Assembly: GCF_023156235.1 (NCBI RefSeq)
Contig: NZ_JAKZAI010000015.1
Location: 32,170 to 96,169, forward strand
Direction of reading: 5' to 3'
Length of the DNA: 64,000 bases
From: Marinobacter goseongensis
GTDB lineage: Bacteria; Pseudomonadota; Gammaproteobacteria; Pseudomonadales; Oleiphilaceae
Position numbers and translations under genes: made by a program. The notes below the pieces were generated by a model. It was not told where the DNA came from. It made no database searches and saw only the letters and a list, made by a program, of their open reading frames with translations. Positions 1 through 10,927 of this stretch are shown in pieces; the first letter of the stretch is position 1; each line of letters begins with the position of its first letter.

Positions 1-2066
1 TGGAAAAGCTGATGGGGCGGCTGATGAAAATCATCCCCCAGACGTTCGACAGTGACAGTTTTCTGGAACGCTCTGAACAGCTGAAAAGCGAATACGGCAA
101 GAAGCAGGAAGACGAGCTGGAAAAGGTGGCCGCTCAGGCCCGTCGCAAGAAAGTCAGCCTGACCATTTCCACACCCGGCGGGTATCGTCTGGTGGCTATG
201 AACGGCGACGAGCCACACACGGCGGAGTCGTTCAAGAACCTGACGGATCAGCAACGGGACAAATTCGAAGAGGACATTAATCGCCTTGAGAAAAAGCTGC
301 GTCAGGCGCTGCGCAAGCTGGCGGACTGGGAGCAGGACTACGCCGAAGAACAGCAGGCCCTGAATCAGGAAACCCTTGAGGGTATTTCCGGGCATCAGCT
401 GGATGAGCTGGTGGCGCGGTACAAGGAACTGCCCGAAGTGGTTGAGTATATCGAGGCGGTTCGCAAGGATATGGCTGAAAACCTCGATATTTTCCTCGAG
501 GACAACGAGGAGCAGGCGGCGATTGCCTATGCCTCCCTCGATAAGAAGATGCCCCGCCGCTATCTGGTCAACGTGCTGGTGCATCAGAAAACGGACGAGG
601 TTCCGGTGGTTGTGGAAGATAACCCCACCTACCACAACCTGTTCGGCTACGTGGAAAACGTCACCTATAAAGGCACTGTGTTCACCGATTTTTCCCTGAT
701 TCGGCCGGGCAGTATCCATCGTGCTAACGGCGGCTACTTGTTGATGGATGCCATCAAGGTGCTGGAGCAGCCGTTTGTGTGGGACGCGCTCAAGCGGGCC
801 TTGCGTTCCAAGTCGATACAGATCAACTCCCTGGAGCGGGAGTTGACGCTGTCAGGCACCATTTCCATTGAGCCGGAAGCCATCCCGCTGGAAGTGAAAC
901 TGGTGCTGTTCGGTGACCGGGAAACCTGGTTGCTGCTGCAGGATTACGATCCGGAGTTCAGCGAACTGTTCCGGGTCACGGCGGATTTTGAGAACGAAAT
1001 GTACCGCTCGGATGACAGCCAGATTCTGTACGCCAAATTCATCGCCAGCCTGGTCAGTGAAAAGAAACTGTTGCACTGCTCTAACAAGGCGGTGGCAAGA
1101 ATTATTGAATACAGCGCTCGTATGGCGGAACACCAGGACCGGCTCTCCCTGCATGCCGCGGATATTGCCAATCTCTTGCGGGAGTCGGATTTCTGGGCCC
1201 GCCAGGCCGGGGCGAAGCTGATTCAGGATTTGCACGTGGAGCGGGCGCTGGAGAGTGCCAAATACCGCAGCAGCCGGATTCGCGATCAGTTCTACGATTC
1301 CATCCGTGACGGCTCAACGCTGGTGTCTACTGTTGGCACCTGTGTGGGGCAGGTGAATGCGCTGTCGGTGTTATCCACCGGCGGTTTCGAGTTCGGCTTG
1401 TCCAATCGCATTACGGCCACCTGCTATTATGGAGACGGTGCGGTGATGGATATCGAGCGAGACGTCAAACTCGGCGGTAACATCCATTCCAAGGGTGTGA
1501 TGATTCTCAGCAGCTGGCTGGCAGCGCACTTTGCGGTGAATGACCCCATGCACCTGTCGGCAAGTCTCACCTTTGAGCAGAACTACGGTGAAGTCGACGG
1601 TGACAGCGCGTCGCTGGCGGAGTTGTGTGCGCTGGTATCCGCGTTGTCGGAACTGCCGGTGCGGCAGGATCTGGCGATCACCGGTTCGATAAACCAGTTT
1701 GGCGAAGTACAGCCGATTGGCGGCGTGAACGAGAAAGTTGAGGGTTTTTTCAATACCTGTCAGCTTAAGGGCGGTCTGACTGGAACTCAGGGGGTCATTG
1801 TGCCGTCTACCAATGTTCAGAACCTGATGTTGGACAGTGAGGTGGTCCAGGCAACGCGAAAAGGCCAGTTCGCCGTATATTCTGTGGCGCGTGCGGAAGA
1901 GGCGATCACCCTGTTGCTGGGCAAACCCGCCGGTAAAGCCGATGAGAACGGCCGGTACCCGAAGCAGAGTGTTTTTGGCATTATCCAGCAACGGCTCGAA
2001 AAGATGCGCGAGCACGAGCGTCAGGAGCACGCCCGGGACGAGCATAAAGATCCGTCGATCCACTGA
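1..2066 (+). CDS. LonB-type (Lon-related) ATP-dependent protease, 5' end outside window
   Basis: Reads in frame from the left edge, so only the C-terminal part (about 687 residues) is present. The family (AAA_32/Lon_C, like E. coli YcbZ) is normally near 800 residues and carries its Walker A motif near the N terminus, which would lie upstream of the window. Numbered from the ATG at 12: a long charged helical insert (about 20-170), a Walker B-like GGYLLMDAI (240-248), and the Lon protease domain from about 440. The catalytic Ser-Lys dyad is visible as S532 in DGDSAS and K575 in GGVNEKVEG. Predicted to degrade proteins in the cytoplasm using ATP. A short gap (31 nt) separates it from the response regulator gene. 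The first ATGs at 12 and 24 are internal codons, not the real start. Confidence 0.9.
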   Translation, partial: EKLMGRLMKIIPQTFDSDSFLERSEQLKSEYGKKQEDELEKVAAQARRKKVSLTISTPGGYRLVAMNGDEPHTAESFKNLTDQQRDKFEEDINRLEKKLRQALRKLADWEQDYAEEQQALNQETLEGISGHQLDELVARYKELPEVVEYIEAVRKDMAENLDIFLEDNEEQAAIAYASLDKKMPRRYLVNVLVHQKTDEVPVVVEDNPTYHNLFGYVENVTYKGTVFTDFSLIRPGSIHRANGGYLLMDAIKVLEQPFVWDALKRALRSKSIQINSLERELTLSGTISIEPEAIPLEVKLVLFGDRETWLLLQDYDPEFSELFRVTADFENEMYRSDDSQILYAKFIASLVSEKKLLHCSNKAVARIIEYSARMAEHQDRLSLHAADIANLLRESDFWARQAGAKLIQDLHVERALESAKYRSSRIRDQFYDSIRDGSTLVSTVGTCVGQVNALSVLSTGGFEFGLSNRITATCYYGDGAVMDIERDVKLGGNIHSKGVMILSSWLAAHFAVNDPMHLSASLTFEQNYGEVDGDSASLAELCALVSALSELPVRQDLAITGSINQFGEVQPIGGVNEKVEGFFNTCQLKGGLTGTQGVIVPSTNVQNLMLDSEVVQATRKGQFAVYSVARAEEAITLLLGKPAGKADENGRYPKQSVFGIIQQRLEKMREHERQEHARDEHKDPSIH

Positions 2067-2097
2067 CCGGCCCTGATAATAAAGAACAGGAGAGCAA

Positions 2098-2730
2098 GTG
2101 CACATGACTGATATCCAGCAAACCGTTTACGTGGTCGAGGATGACGAGGCCGTTCGGGATTCCCTCGAGTTGCTGCTGAAGTCCGATGGCAAGCCAGTAA
2201 AAACCTATGAGAATGCGACCGCGTTCCTCGGAGACTATTCCGAGAAGATGGCCGGCTGCATTGTGCTGGATATCCGCATGCCGGGCATGGACGGCATGGA
2301 GCTTCAGAAAAAGCTCAATGAAAAGCACTCCATTCTGCCCATCATCTTTGTGACGGGTCACGGCGACGTGCCCATGGCGGTCGATGCAATGAAAGAAGGG
2401 GCCGTGGATTTCATCCAGAAACCCTATCGGGAAGAGGCGTTGCTGGAAAAGATAGAGGCGGCGTTGGAGCAGGATCTGGAGCAGCGCAAGTCGCTGGATG
2501 AGAAACAGGAAATTATCAAACGCATCAAGAGCCTTACCCCGCGTGAGCATGAGATCATGGATCGCATGATTGCCGGTCAGGCCAACAAGGTGATCGCCAT
2601 CGAGCTGGAGATCAGCCAGCGTACCGTCGAGATTCACCGCTCCCGGGTGATGCACAAGATGGGCACCCACTCCCTCGCGCATCTGGTTCGTATGGTCCTG
2701 TCCGTAAAGGACCTTATCGACGCCCGTTGA
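2098..2730 (+). CDS. FixJ/NarL-type two-component response regulator
   Basis: 210-residue DNA-binding response regulator. The receiver domain has acidic pocket E14-D15-D16, phospho-acceptor D58 in VLDIRMPGMDG, T86 and K108 (QKPY). A LuxR-type helix-turn-helix follows (about 145-205, LTPREHEIMDRM and SQRTVEIHRSRVMHKM), the FixJ/TodT arrangement. It most likely receives phosphate from the sensor kinase encoded 44 nt downstream and activates transcription; the target genes are not evident here. Start: AGGAG at 2088-2092 lies 5 nt before GTG 2098 and 11 nt before ATG 2104. Either could be used; the shorter form lacks only two residues. Confidence 0.92.
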   Translation: MHMTDIQQTVYVVEDDEAVRDSLELLLKSDGKPVKTYENATAFLGDYSEKMAGCIVLDIRMPGMDGMELQKKLNEKHSILPIIFVTGHGDVPMAVDAMKEGAVDFIQKPYREEALLEKIEAALEQDLEQRKSLDEKQEIIKRIKSLTPREHEIMDRMIAGQANKVIAIELEISQRTVEIHRSRVMHKMGTHSLAHLVRMVLSVKDLIDAR

Positions 2731-2774
2731 TTCGGCCGGCATGATACGGGTAATTTTCCAACCGGCCCTTTTAT

Positions 2775-4340
2775 ATGACTGCAGTTGTCAGCGAGACTGA
2801 AGAGACAACGGTTCTTCTGGTGGATGACAATCCCCAGAACCTGAAAGTGCTCTATGAAACCCTGAAAGACAAAGGTTATCGCCTGCTGATTGCAAACGAT
2901 GGCGAAAAAGCCCTGGATCTGGCGCATCGTCACCAGCCGGAGGTGATCCTGCTGGACATCATGATGCCGGAACTGGACGGCTATCAGGTGTGTCAGCGTC
3001 TGAAGGCCGACCCCGTGACCTCCGACAGCGCCGTGGTGTTCCTCTCTGCGCTGGACGATGTCCAGGCCAAGGTCAAAGGTTTTTCACTTGGCGGCGCCGA
3101 TTACATCTCCAAGCCTTTCCAGGCCCAGGAAGTCATTGCCCGGGTCAAGACCCACGCCCGCGTTATCCGCCTTGAAAGAGAGCTGCAGGCCCGCAACCGT
3201 CAGCTCGAGAACGATCAGGCCCGCATTCTGAATGCCATCAGCGAAGGGATCTACGGGCTCGATGCGGGCGGCAACATCGTGTTTGCCAACCCGGCCGCGG
3301 CACTCATCATGCGCAGCCCGGTCGAGGAACTGATTGGCCGAAACTTCTTCAAATTGCATATGGCGGCCAGCGGTGACGAGTTTGCGCTTTTGCCGGTGCA
3401 GGCCACCTGCCAGCAGGGTGTGGCTGAAAACCAGCGTGACATTGCCCTGCTGCGGGCGGACGGCAGCTCGTTTCCGGCCGAGTACCGCTCTACCCCAAAA
3501 CTGGAAGGGGACACCCTGCACGGCGCGGTGGTGGTGTTCCAGGATATTACCACCGAGCTGGAGAACGAGCAGGAGCTGGATGCCGCCAGAGAGCTGGTGC
3601 AGGAACAACGTGATCAGCTGGCCCACGCGTCGCGGCTGTCCACCATGGGGGAAATGGCTGCGGGATTTGCCCATGAAGTCAATCAGCCGCTGACTGCGAT
3701 CACTAATTACGCCCGCGTTGCCAAACGCATGACGGCGAAAGACACCCTTGACCGGGAGCTGCTGCAGGAAACCCTCGACAAAATCGAGGCTCAGTCCCAT
3801 CGCGCCAGTGAGATCATCCGCCGCATCCGCCGGTTCATGAAAAAACCGGCGACGGGCAAAGAGGTGCTGTCGGTTCCGGCGCTGCTGGAAGACACCCGCC
3901 AGTTTGCGGAAGTGGATATGCGCAATAACGAAGGTGGCATTGAGGTCACGGTGGACGACAGCCTGCCTGAGGTGCTGGCGGATCCGATCCAGGTCCAGCA
4001 GGTGGCCCTCAACCTGATCCGTAACGCCCTGGAGTCAACCCGCGGCACGGGGTCATCCGTTCCGGTGGAGGTGTCTGCGGCCCTGTGTGGCAGCGGCTGT
4101 GTGCGCATTGAGGTGCGCGACCACGGTACCGGATTGCCGGAGGGCGCTGAGGACAAGTTGTTCCTGCCGTTCTACACCACCAAGCAGGACGGTATGGGCA
4201 TTGGGCTGTCGATGTGCCGATCGCTGATCCAGGCGCAGGGTGGTGACATCGGCTTCGAGCGCCCCGAGGATGGCGGCGCCCGTTTCTATTTCACTTTACC
4301 CGTTGCCGGTGCTGTCGCCAACGCCTGCCGGGCTGACTAG
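2775..4340 (+). CDS. Cytoplasmic hybrid sensor histidine kinase (receiver-PAS-HisKA-HATPase)
   Basis: 521 residues without a membrane segment. Order: N-terminal receiver (about 12-130, phospho-acceptor D61, K113 in SKPF), short coiled linker (130-150), PAS domain (about 150-262), HisKA with phospho-accepting H300 (GFAHEVNQPLTAI), then HATPase_c with N417 in the N box, D449 in the G1 box (RDHGTG) and a second glycine box (GMGIGLSM). The kinase core resembles the DctB/FixL class. With the FixJ-like regulator just upstream it forms a cognate pair. The N-terminal receiver suggests input from another kinase. The signal is unknown: I see no haem-binding signature typical of FixL. The last 4 nt overlap the end of the convergent MaoC gene. 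Confidence 0.9.
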   Translation: MTAVVSETEETTVLLVDDNPQNLKVLYETLKDKGYRLLIANDGEKALDLAHRHQPEVILLDIMMPELDGYQVCQRLKADPVTSDSAVVFLSALDDVQAKVKGFSLGGADYISKPFQAQEVIARVKTHARVIRLERELQARNRQLENDQARILNAISEGIYGLDAGGNIVFANPAAALIMRSPVEELIGRNFFKLHMAASGDEFALLPVQATCQQGVAENQRDIALLRADGSSFPAEYRSTPKLEGDTLHGAVVVFQDITTELENEQELDAARELVQEQRDQLAHASRLSTMGEMAAGFAHEVNQPLTAITNYARVAKRMTAKDTLDRELLQETLDKIEAQSHRASEIIRRIRRFMKKPATGKEVLSVPALLEDTRQFAEVDMRNNEGGIEVTVDDSLPEVLADPIQVQQVALNLIRNALESTRGTGSSVPVEVSAALCGSGCVRIEVRDHGTGLPEGAEDKLFLPFYTTKQDGMGIGLSMCRSLIQAQGGDIGFERPEDGGARFYFTLPVAGAVANACRAD

Positions 4341-5209
4341 CCCCAGCTCACCTCACCGGTCAGGTGAGGTGCATCCCCTTTCGCATTCAGCAATTGATAA
4401 TCCCAGTTTCCGGAGCCGGCTTGCCAGTTCAGTTGAGCAGTGCCTGGCAGGAACAGGGGTTTCTTGAATTGGCAGCTGGCCGTCACATTGGTGCCGTTCC
4501 AGCCCGGCTGTTGTTCCAGGCAGGCCAGGGCCTGTGCCTTACTCCACATGCCGTGGGCGATAGCGCGGGGAAATCCAAAGGCCTTGGCCGTCAGCGCGTG
4601 CAGGTGAATCGGATTGCGGTCACCGGAAACGCCGGCGTACTGGCGGCCGATGAATTCCGGTGCCTTGATGTTCACGGTGTTGGGAAAGCGTTGCAGTTCG
4701 GGCGGCTGGCCTGTACCGGATGAACCGCCGGCTTGGGGCTGGCGGAACAGAGTGGTGCTGTTTTCTTCCCACACCAGCCTGCCGGCGGACCGCGCCTCGG
4801 TGATCAGATCAAATTCCAGTCCCTTCGAGCCCTGTTTCTGGCCGCCCAGGCGCACATCAATATCCAGCGTTTCGCCAATGCCGATGGGACGGTGCTGGGT
4901 GATGGTGTTGCGCAGGTGCACCAGTCCCAGTAAGGGCAGGGGAAAGGTCTTTTCGGTCAACAGTTTCAGGTGCAGCGGGAATGCCAGGATGTGCGGCCAG
5001 GTGATGGGCACGCTGGCCTGCGACGAAAAGCCGCACACTTTGCGATAGCGGTCGAGGTTATCGTTGGCTGTGCTGACACCCACCAGCCGCGCCCGCAGGT
5101 CGGGAATGACGATGTCGGAGCCGGCACTCTGCCCCCTTGGCAGAACGGCCTTGCCATACAGTGACCAGAGCGAGGGGGGGCTGTTCTGATAGATCGAGAT
5201 ATCCGGCAT
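4337..5209 (-). CDS. MaoC-family acyl-CoA dehydratase/hydratase (double hotdog)
   Basis: 290-residue hotdog-fold protein. The C-terminal half carries the hydratase 2 signature SGDRNPIH...AHGM with catalytic D197 and H202. The N-terminal half is a second, degenerate hotdog repeat, as in eukaryote-type hydratase 2. Family members hydrate trans-2-enoyl-CoA to the R-3-hydroxyacyl-CoA in beta-oxidation side routes or polyhydroxyalkanoate supply; the exact substrate cannot be read from sequence. It is transcribed away from an AraC regulator gene (start near 5442), which is a plausible regulator. It ends tail-to-tail, with a 4-nt overlap, against the sensor kinase gene. Confidence 0.85.
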   Translation of the reverse strand: MPDISIYQNSPPSLWSLYGKAVLPRGQSAGSDIVIPDLRARLVGVSTANDNLDRYRKVCGFSSQASVPITWPHILAFPLHLKLLTEKTFPLPLLGLVHLRNTITQHRPIGIGETLDIDVRLGGQKQGSKGLEFDLITEARSAGRLVWEENSTTLFRQPQAGGSSGTGQPPELQRFPNTVNIKAPEFIGRQYAGVSGDRNPIHLHALTAKAFGFPRAIAHGMWSKAQALACLEQQPGWNGTNVTASCQFKKPLFLPGTAQLNWQAGSGNWDYQLLNAKGDAPHLTGEVSWG

Positions 5210-5441
5210 GGTATTGAAACTCCAACACGTTGAAACAGTTATAGGGCGTTTGGTGACTGAAAAGCGAGGACGTTTTACATATTCTGGTACAACTGTGCGC
5301 GCGTGGCCTGATATGCTTTAATATGAGACCAAAGCCTCAAAGTCTGGCAAACCCGGCCAGATCCGACATTGACTTGGCTCACAGCGGAGAGTGTCCGATG
5401 GGCCAAGGCGTTATCCAAACACAACTATAAAGCGGGATGTT

Positions 5442-6473
5442 ATGCAGGAACTTCGTGACGCAGGAGTGATGTTACGTCTGATCTACGAGGCGATGAAAAG
5501 GAAAGGTATCGACACGCATGCGATATTCAGCCGTTTGGGTGTTGACGAAAATTACGTATACACCGATCAGTTAAGAACCCCCCATAGCGCTCAGGTCTAC
5601 TTCTGGCAAGCCGTCGAGGATGTATCCCGTGACCCTGACATCGGATTGCATCTGGGGCAGCTGCTCCCTGCCTACAAAGGGCAGGTGCTTGAGTATCTGT
5701 TTCTGAGCAGTCCCACCTTTGGTGAAGGTCTGCGCCGGGCACAGAACTATCAGCGTCTGCTCAGCGATGCCGCCAACACCGATTTTTTCATCGAAGGCGA
5801 TGAGGCCTGCATGGTGCTGGACGCCGCCTCCGAGGTAATCAGCCGGCTGAGGCACTTCAACGAGTGTTTCGTGCAGGGCATTATTATTTTCTTCAAATCG
5901 ATCACCAACGATCAGTTTGGGCCATCCCGCATTGAGTTTGAACACGAACGTGAAGGCGGTCATGAACATGTGGAGGAAATTCTCGGCTGTAAGGTGGTGT
6001 TCGGCGCCGAGGAAAACCGCCTGTACTTCCCCGTCGAGATGCTTTCCCACGCCTCGCCCCATGCCGAGCCCGAGCTGCTGGACCTGCATGAACGTTTTGC
6101 CAGTGAGCAGGTTGCCCGGCTCGAGAAAAAAGACATCGTTGGCCAGGTCGAACGTATCGTGGCGGAGCTGCTGGATAGCGGTGAGGTCACGCTGGATGCG
6201 GTGGCCGAAAGGCTGGGCATCAAGCCCCGCACGTTGCGCACCCGTTTGACCGAAGCCGAGACCAGCTTCAACCAGGTGCTTGCCGATTTCCGCTACCGCC
6301 TGGCGCGGCAGCTGCTGGCCACGACCGATGAGTCCATTGACGAGATCGTCTATCTGACGGGGTTTTCAGAGCCCAGCACCTTCTATCGTGCATTCAAGCG
6401 CTGGTCCGGCATGACGCCGATCGAATACCGCAAAACCGCACAGGGCAAGGACGCGATGGTTGATGCCATGTAA
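5442..6473 (+). CDS. AraC-family transcriptional regulator (PF12625-type N-terminal domain)
   Basis: 343 residues: a ligand-binding N-terminal domain of the type found in OruR-like regulators, then two helix-turn-helix motifs near the C terminus (LDAVAERLGIKPRTLRTRLTE and the conserved IDEIVYLTGFSEPSTFYRAF). The frame is open to a GTG at 5391, but GGAG there is only 1 nt away. ATG 5442, preceded by GGGA 4 nt upstream, gives the length typical for the family. A third option is ATG 5469. It is divergent from the MaoC hydratase gene, suggesting control of that gene or of a wider fatty-acid regulon; this is inference from position only. Confidence 0.88.
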   Translation: MQELRDAGVMLRLIYEAMKRKGIDTHAIFSRLGVDENYVYTDQLRTPHSAQVYFWQAVEDVSRDPDIGLHLGQLLPAYKGQVLEYLFLSSPTFGEGLRRAQNYQRLLSDAANTDFFIEGDEACMVLDAASEVISRLRHFNECFVQGIIIFFKSITNDQFGPSRIEFEHEREGGHEHVEEILGCKVVFGAEENRLYFPVEMLSHASPHAEPELLDLHERFASEQVARLEKKDIVGQVERIVAELLDSGEVTLDAVAERLGIKPRTLRTRLTEAETSFNQVLADFRYRLARQLLATTDESIDEIVYLTGFSEPSTFYRAFKRWSGMTPIEYRKTAQGKDAMVDAM

Positions 6474-6510
6474 TTGGGTCAACGTCTGTGAAGTTTTTTC
6501 GGAAAAAGCG

Positions 6511-6538
6511 TTGACATAAACGGGGGCGTCTTTATAAT
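6511..6538 (+). promoter_or_regulatory. Sigma70 promoter of tRNA-Asp
   Basis: Perfect TTGACA (6511-6516) and perfect TATAAT (6533-6538) with a 16-nt spacer, followed by a GC-rich discriminator (GCGCCC). This is the architecture of stable-RNA promoters under growth-rate and stringent control. Transcription would start near 6545, giving a leader of about 95 nt before the tRNA. Confidence 0.85.
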
Positions 6539-6641
6539 GCGCCCTCGTTGTCACCAAGCAGTCAGGCCCCTGATTGTGGTGGATGGAAGAGCTTGATCTT
6601 AAACGAGAAAGCGGTTGCATCCTGAAGGTGATGGCTCACGC

Positions 6642-6718
6642 GGAGCGGTAGTTCAGCTGGTTAGAATACCGGCCTGTCACGCCGGGGGTCGCGGGTTCGA
6701 GTCCCGTCCGCTCCGCCA
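6642..6718 (+). tRNA. tRNA-Asp (GTC)
   Basis: 77-nt cloverleaf including encoded CCA. Acceptor GGAGCGG pairs with CCGCTCC. The anticodon stem-loop GCCTGTCACGC shows anticodon GTC at 6676-6678, and the T arm is GCGGGTTCGAGTCCCGT. Very close to the E. coli aspartate tRNA. A short T run follows the CCA end and may aid termination. Confidence 0.97.
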
Positions 6719-6764
6719 TTTTTCCTTCTCTCTGAATTCCGATTCTCTCCCTGTTCCTTATTCC

Positions 6765-7829
6765 CTAGCGTATCCCTTTGCGCGTCTGTTCCTCATGAAA
6801 CTGTTTTCTGTGCTCGCCCGGGCTGATGCCGAACCATCGTTTGTAAGCCTTGTGGAATGCCGCCGGGTTGGCAAAGCCGAGAAGCCAGGCGATCTCGGCC
6901 AGTGCGTTTCGGGTTTCCCGGATGTAGTCGCCGGCCAGATCTTTGCGGGTATCGTCCAACAGCTCCCTGAATCCCGTATGCTCCTCCGCCAGTTGCCGCT
7001 GTAGCGTCCATGGGGAGGTGCCCAGCCGTGTGGCCACGGTGTCCAGTGAGGGCGTGGTGCCCTGCAGCAAGGGCATGAGCAGATCCCGTACCCGGTCCCC
7101 GGTGGTCCAGCCGCCGCGTATACGTGTCAGCGCCTCGTCGCATTGCCGGGTGAGTGACGCGTACATGGCAGGCTGGGCTTGTCGCGACGGCAGCGACCCG
7201 ACGCCCGGAGCCAGGATCAACTGGTTATGACGGGCGCCAAACTGCACCGGGCAGGCGAACCAGGCTTCGAATGCGTCATCGAGGCCGATGGACGGGTACT
7301 CGATGGTTACCCGCTCCAGCGCCCGATGTTCACCGCTGATAATGCGCACAAAGCGGGTCCAGGCTGCCAGAACAGAATCCACCACGAAATAATTGAACAC
7401 ATTGTAGGGACGAATGGAGTAGAAGTGCGCCTGCTCGCCGTTCCCCGAGGTGCTGGCTGCGCCGCGGCTGTTGCGGCTGGTCAGCAGGCTGTAGCGAATC
7501 AGGGTGGCAAGGGCGCCGGCTGTGGTGGGTGCGCATTGCGCGGCCAGTCCGGCGATGCCTGCATCCACTGGCCGCGTCAGCTCACCCATGGTCAGGCCTA
7601 TCGCCCGGTTGCCAGTCAGTTCGATGGCTGCCTGCCCGAGCCGCATGAATCGCGGAATGCTGATGCGGGCATCGGGAGAGGTGAGGGTCTCACTGGTCAG
7701 ACCGAATCGCCCCATCAAGGCGGCAGCATCATGCCCCTCTTCGGCAATGGCCCGCATGAGCACGGAGACGTAGAGCACGCTGATGTCGCCGAGTGAATTT
7801 CGAGGCTTTCTGCCGGCCTGGTTCATCAT
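6765..7829 (-). CDS. AraC-family transcriptional regulator, divergent from fadH
   Basis: 354 residues with a PF12625-type ligand-binding N-terminal half and a C-terminal AraC DNA-binding domain (LDTVATRLGTSPWTLQRQL, and the second helix-turn-helix IAWLLGFANPAAFHKAYKRWFG). It is transcribed divergently from fadH across a 174-nt gap that contains two 17-nt direct repeats 21 bp apart, typical of an AraC-type operator. It therefore probably regulates fadH, itself, or both. Two adjacent ATG codons (7829 and 7826) could serve as start. Confidence 0.88.
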   Translation of the reverse strand: MMNQAGRKPRNSLGDISVLYVSVLMRAIAEEGHDAAALMGRFGLTSETLTSPDARISIPRFMRLGQAAIELTGNRAIGLTMGELTRPVDAGIAGLAAQCAPTTAGALATLIRYSLLTSRNSRGAASTSGNGEQAHFYSIRPYNVFNYFVVDSVLAAWTRFVRIISGEHRALERVTIEYPSIGLDDAFEAWFACPVQFGARHNQLILAPGVGSLPSRQAQPAMYASLTRQCDEALTRIRGGWTTGDRVRDLLMPLLQGTTPSLDTVATRLGTSPWTLQRQLAEEHTGFRELLDDTRKDLAGDYIRETRNALAEIAWLLGFANPAAFHKAYKRWFGISPGEHRKQFHEEQTRKGIR

Positions 7830-7855
7830 GGTGTGTATGGATGCCTTTGTCTTAC

Positions 7856-7893
7856 ATGTTATCCAGAGATAATAAAATGTAATCCAGGGATAT
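7856..7893. promoter_or_regulatory. Candidate AraC-type operator: 17-nt direct repeats, 21-bp period
   Basis: ATGTTATCCAGAGATAA (7856-7872) is repeated as ATGTAATCCAGGGATAT (7877-7893), 14 of 17 identical. The 21-bp centre spacing puts both copies on the same face of the helix, as for AraC/XylS tandem half-sites. It lies between the AraC gene start and fadH. Confidence 0.6.
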
Positions 7894-7976
7894 TGTTCAA
7901 AGCAAGGGGCATCGGTAATTTAGAGACACCAACAAGACAGGCGCCGGCGACATGACCGGCTACCGAGATTTCCTGA

Positions 7977-10073
<2,097 letters not shown>

Positions 10074-10157
10074 TCACAAAACGTTTCAGTTTTTCGCTGT
10101 CCCCCGCCGTCAGTCTGGCTAGACTATGATGGTTAGAGCAGTCAGATAATAAAATCT

Positions 10158-10184
10158 GGCCCGAGACCCTGCAGGGTCCGGGCC
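10158..10184. repeat. 27-nt near-perfect palindrome in the leader upstream of 10283
   Basis: A perfect 14-nt palindrome GACCCTGCAGGGTC (10165-10178) is extended by GGCCCG (10158-10163) and CGGGCC (10179-10184), with one bulged A. As RNA it would be a very stable hairpin; as DNA it could be an operator. No T run follows, so a terminator for fadH is unlikely. Confidence 0.6.
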
Positions 10185-10282
10185 GGGTTGCTGGCACCCA
10201 TGTTCGCGGCGTACCGTTCAGATGGAACAGTCTGGGGTGCCGGGCGTTCTGGTGTCAGGTTTGAACGAGCGGGGAGTCAACG

Positions 10283-10927
10283 ATGGTATCTGCCGACCAG
10301 GCAAGTGATGGTTATTCGGCGGTGTTTTTCATGGATGGCAGCAACGTGTCGCGGCAAATGCGGGCGACAGAGTTTGGTGCTTTTCTGGACGGTTATGTCG
10401 GGCTTTCAGACCTGGCGGAAACCGACGTCAGGGCGGTGTTGGTAAACCTGGGGGGCGATCTTCTGGTCCGCTCGCTGGTGTTTTTCCGGATTTACTTTGA
10501 CGAGGAAGGCCGCGCCGACAGCCATTGGAATATCCCCATCGAAAAACTGGCTCTGGTGGGCGCCAAGGGGCCTGACATGGGGGCCGGCCCTATCCGCCTC
10601 GTATGTCGCAGCCAATGCCCGGATCCCGCTGTAGCGCCAGAGCTCTGGGATCCGGATATGACTCCGGGCAGCAATACCTTTCAATTCATCCGCAAGGCGA
10701 TTGAGGCTAACAGTCTCAAGTTCCGCAAGGTTGAGCCCGCACAGGAAGAACAGATTCCCACCCTGGCCGCCGAGCCACCGCAGGCAGAGACTGCAGATCG
10801 GGCCCGCCTGGCCCAGCTGATTCGTGAGCAGCGGCTGCGCATCAAGACGCTGCAGAGTGTGCACCGGGATTCACTGGCTGATATCCAGCGCGAGCACCGC
10901 CTGGAAATGCAGGCGCTGCGCAGCTAG
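10283..10927 (+). CDS. Conserved hypothetical protein, N-terminal part (ended by in-frame amber)
   Basis: 214 residues: a globular N-terminal domain (about 1-150) of unrecognised family, then the beginning of a coiled coil rich in Arg, Gln and Glu (about 170-214). Good ribosome-binding site GGGGAG, 6 nt before ATG 10283. It ends at TAG 10925-10927, and the next reading frame continues in the same frame at the very next codon with more coiled coil. The two pieces look like one protein of about 412 residues interrupted by a nonsense codon. In Pseudomonas-type gene order a single conserved coiled-coil gene is expected upstream of nadK. Function unknown. Confidence 0.75.
   Translation: MVSADQASDGYSAVFFMDGSNVSRQMRATEFGAFLDGYVGLSDLAETDVRAVLVNLGGDLLVRSLVFFRIYFDEEGRADSHWNIPIEKLALVGAKGPDMGAGPIRLVCRSQCPDPAVAPELWDPDMTPGSNTFQFIRKAIEANSLKFRKVEPAQEEQIPTLAAEPPQAETADRARLAQLIREQRLRIKTLQSVHRDSLADIQREHRLEMQALRS

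Noticed and set aside
10925..10927. TAG as a pyrrolysine codon
   Set aside because: No pylT or pyl genes are visible and they would be unexpected in such a genome. A nonsense mutation, readthrough or reinitiation are simpler.
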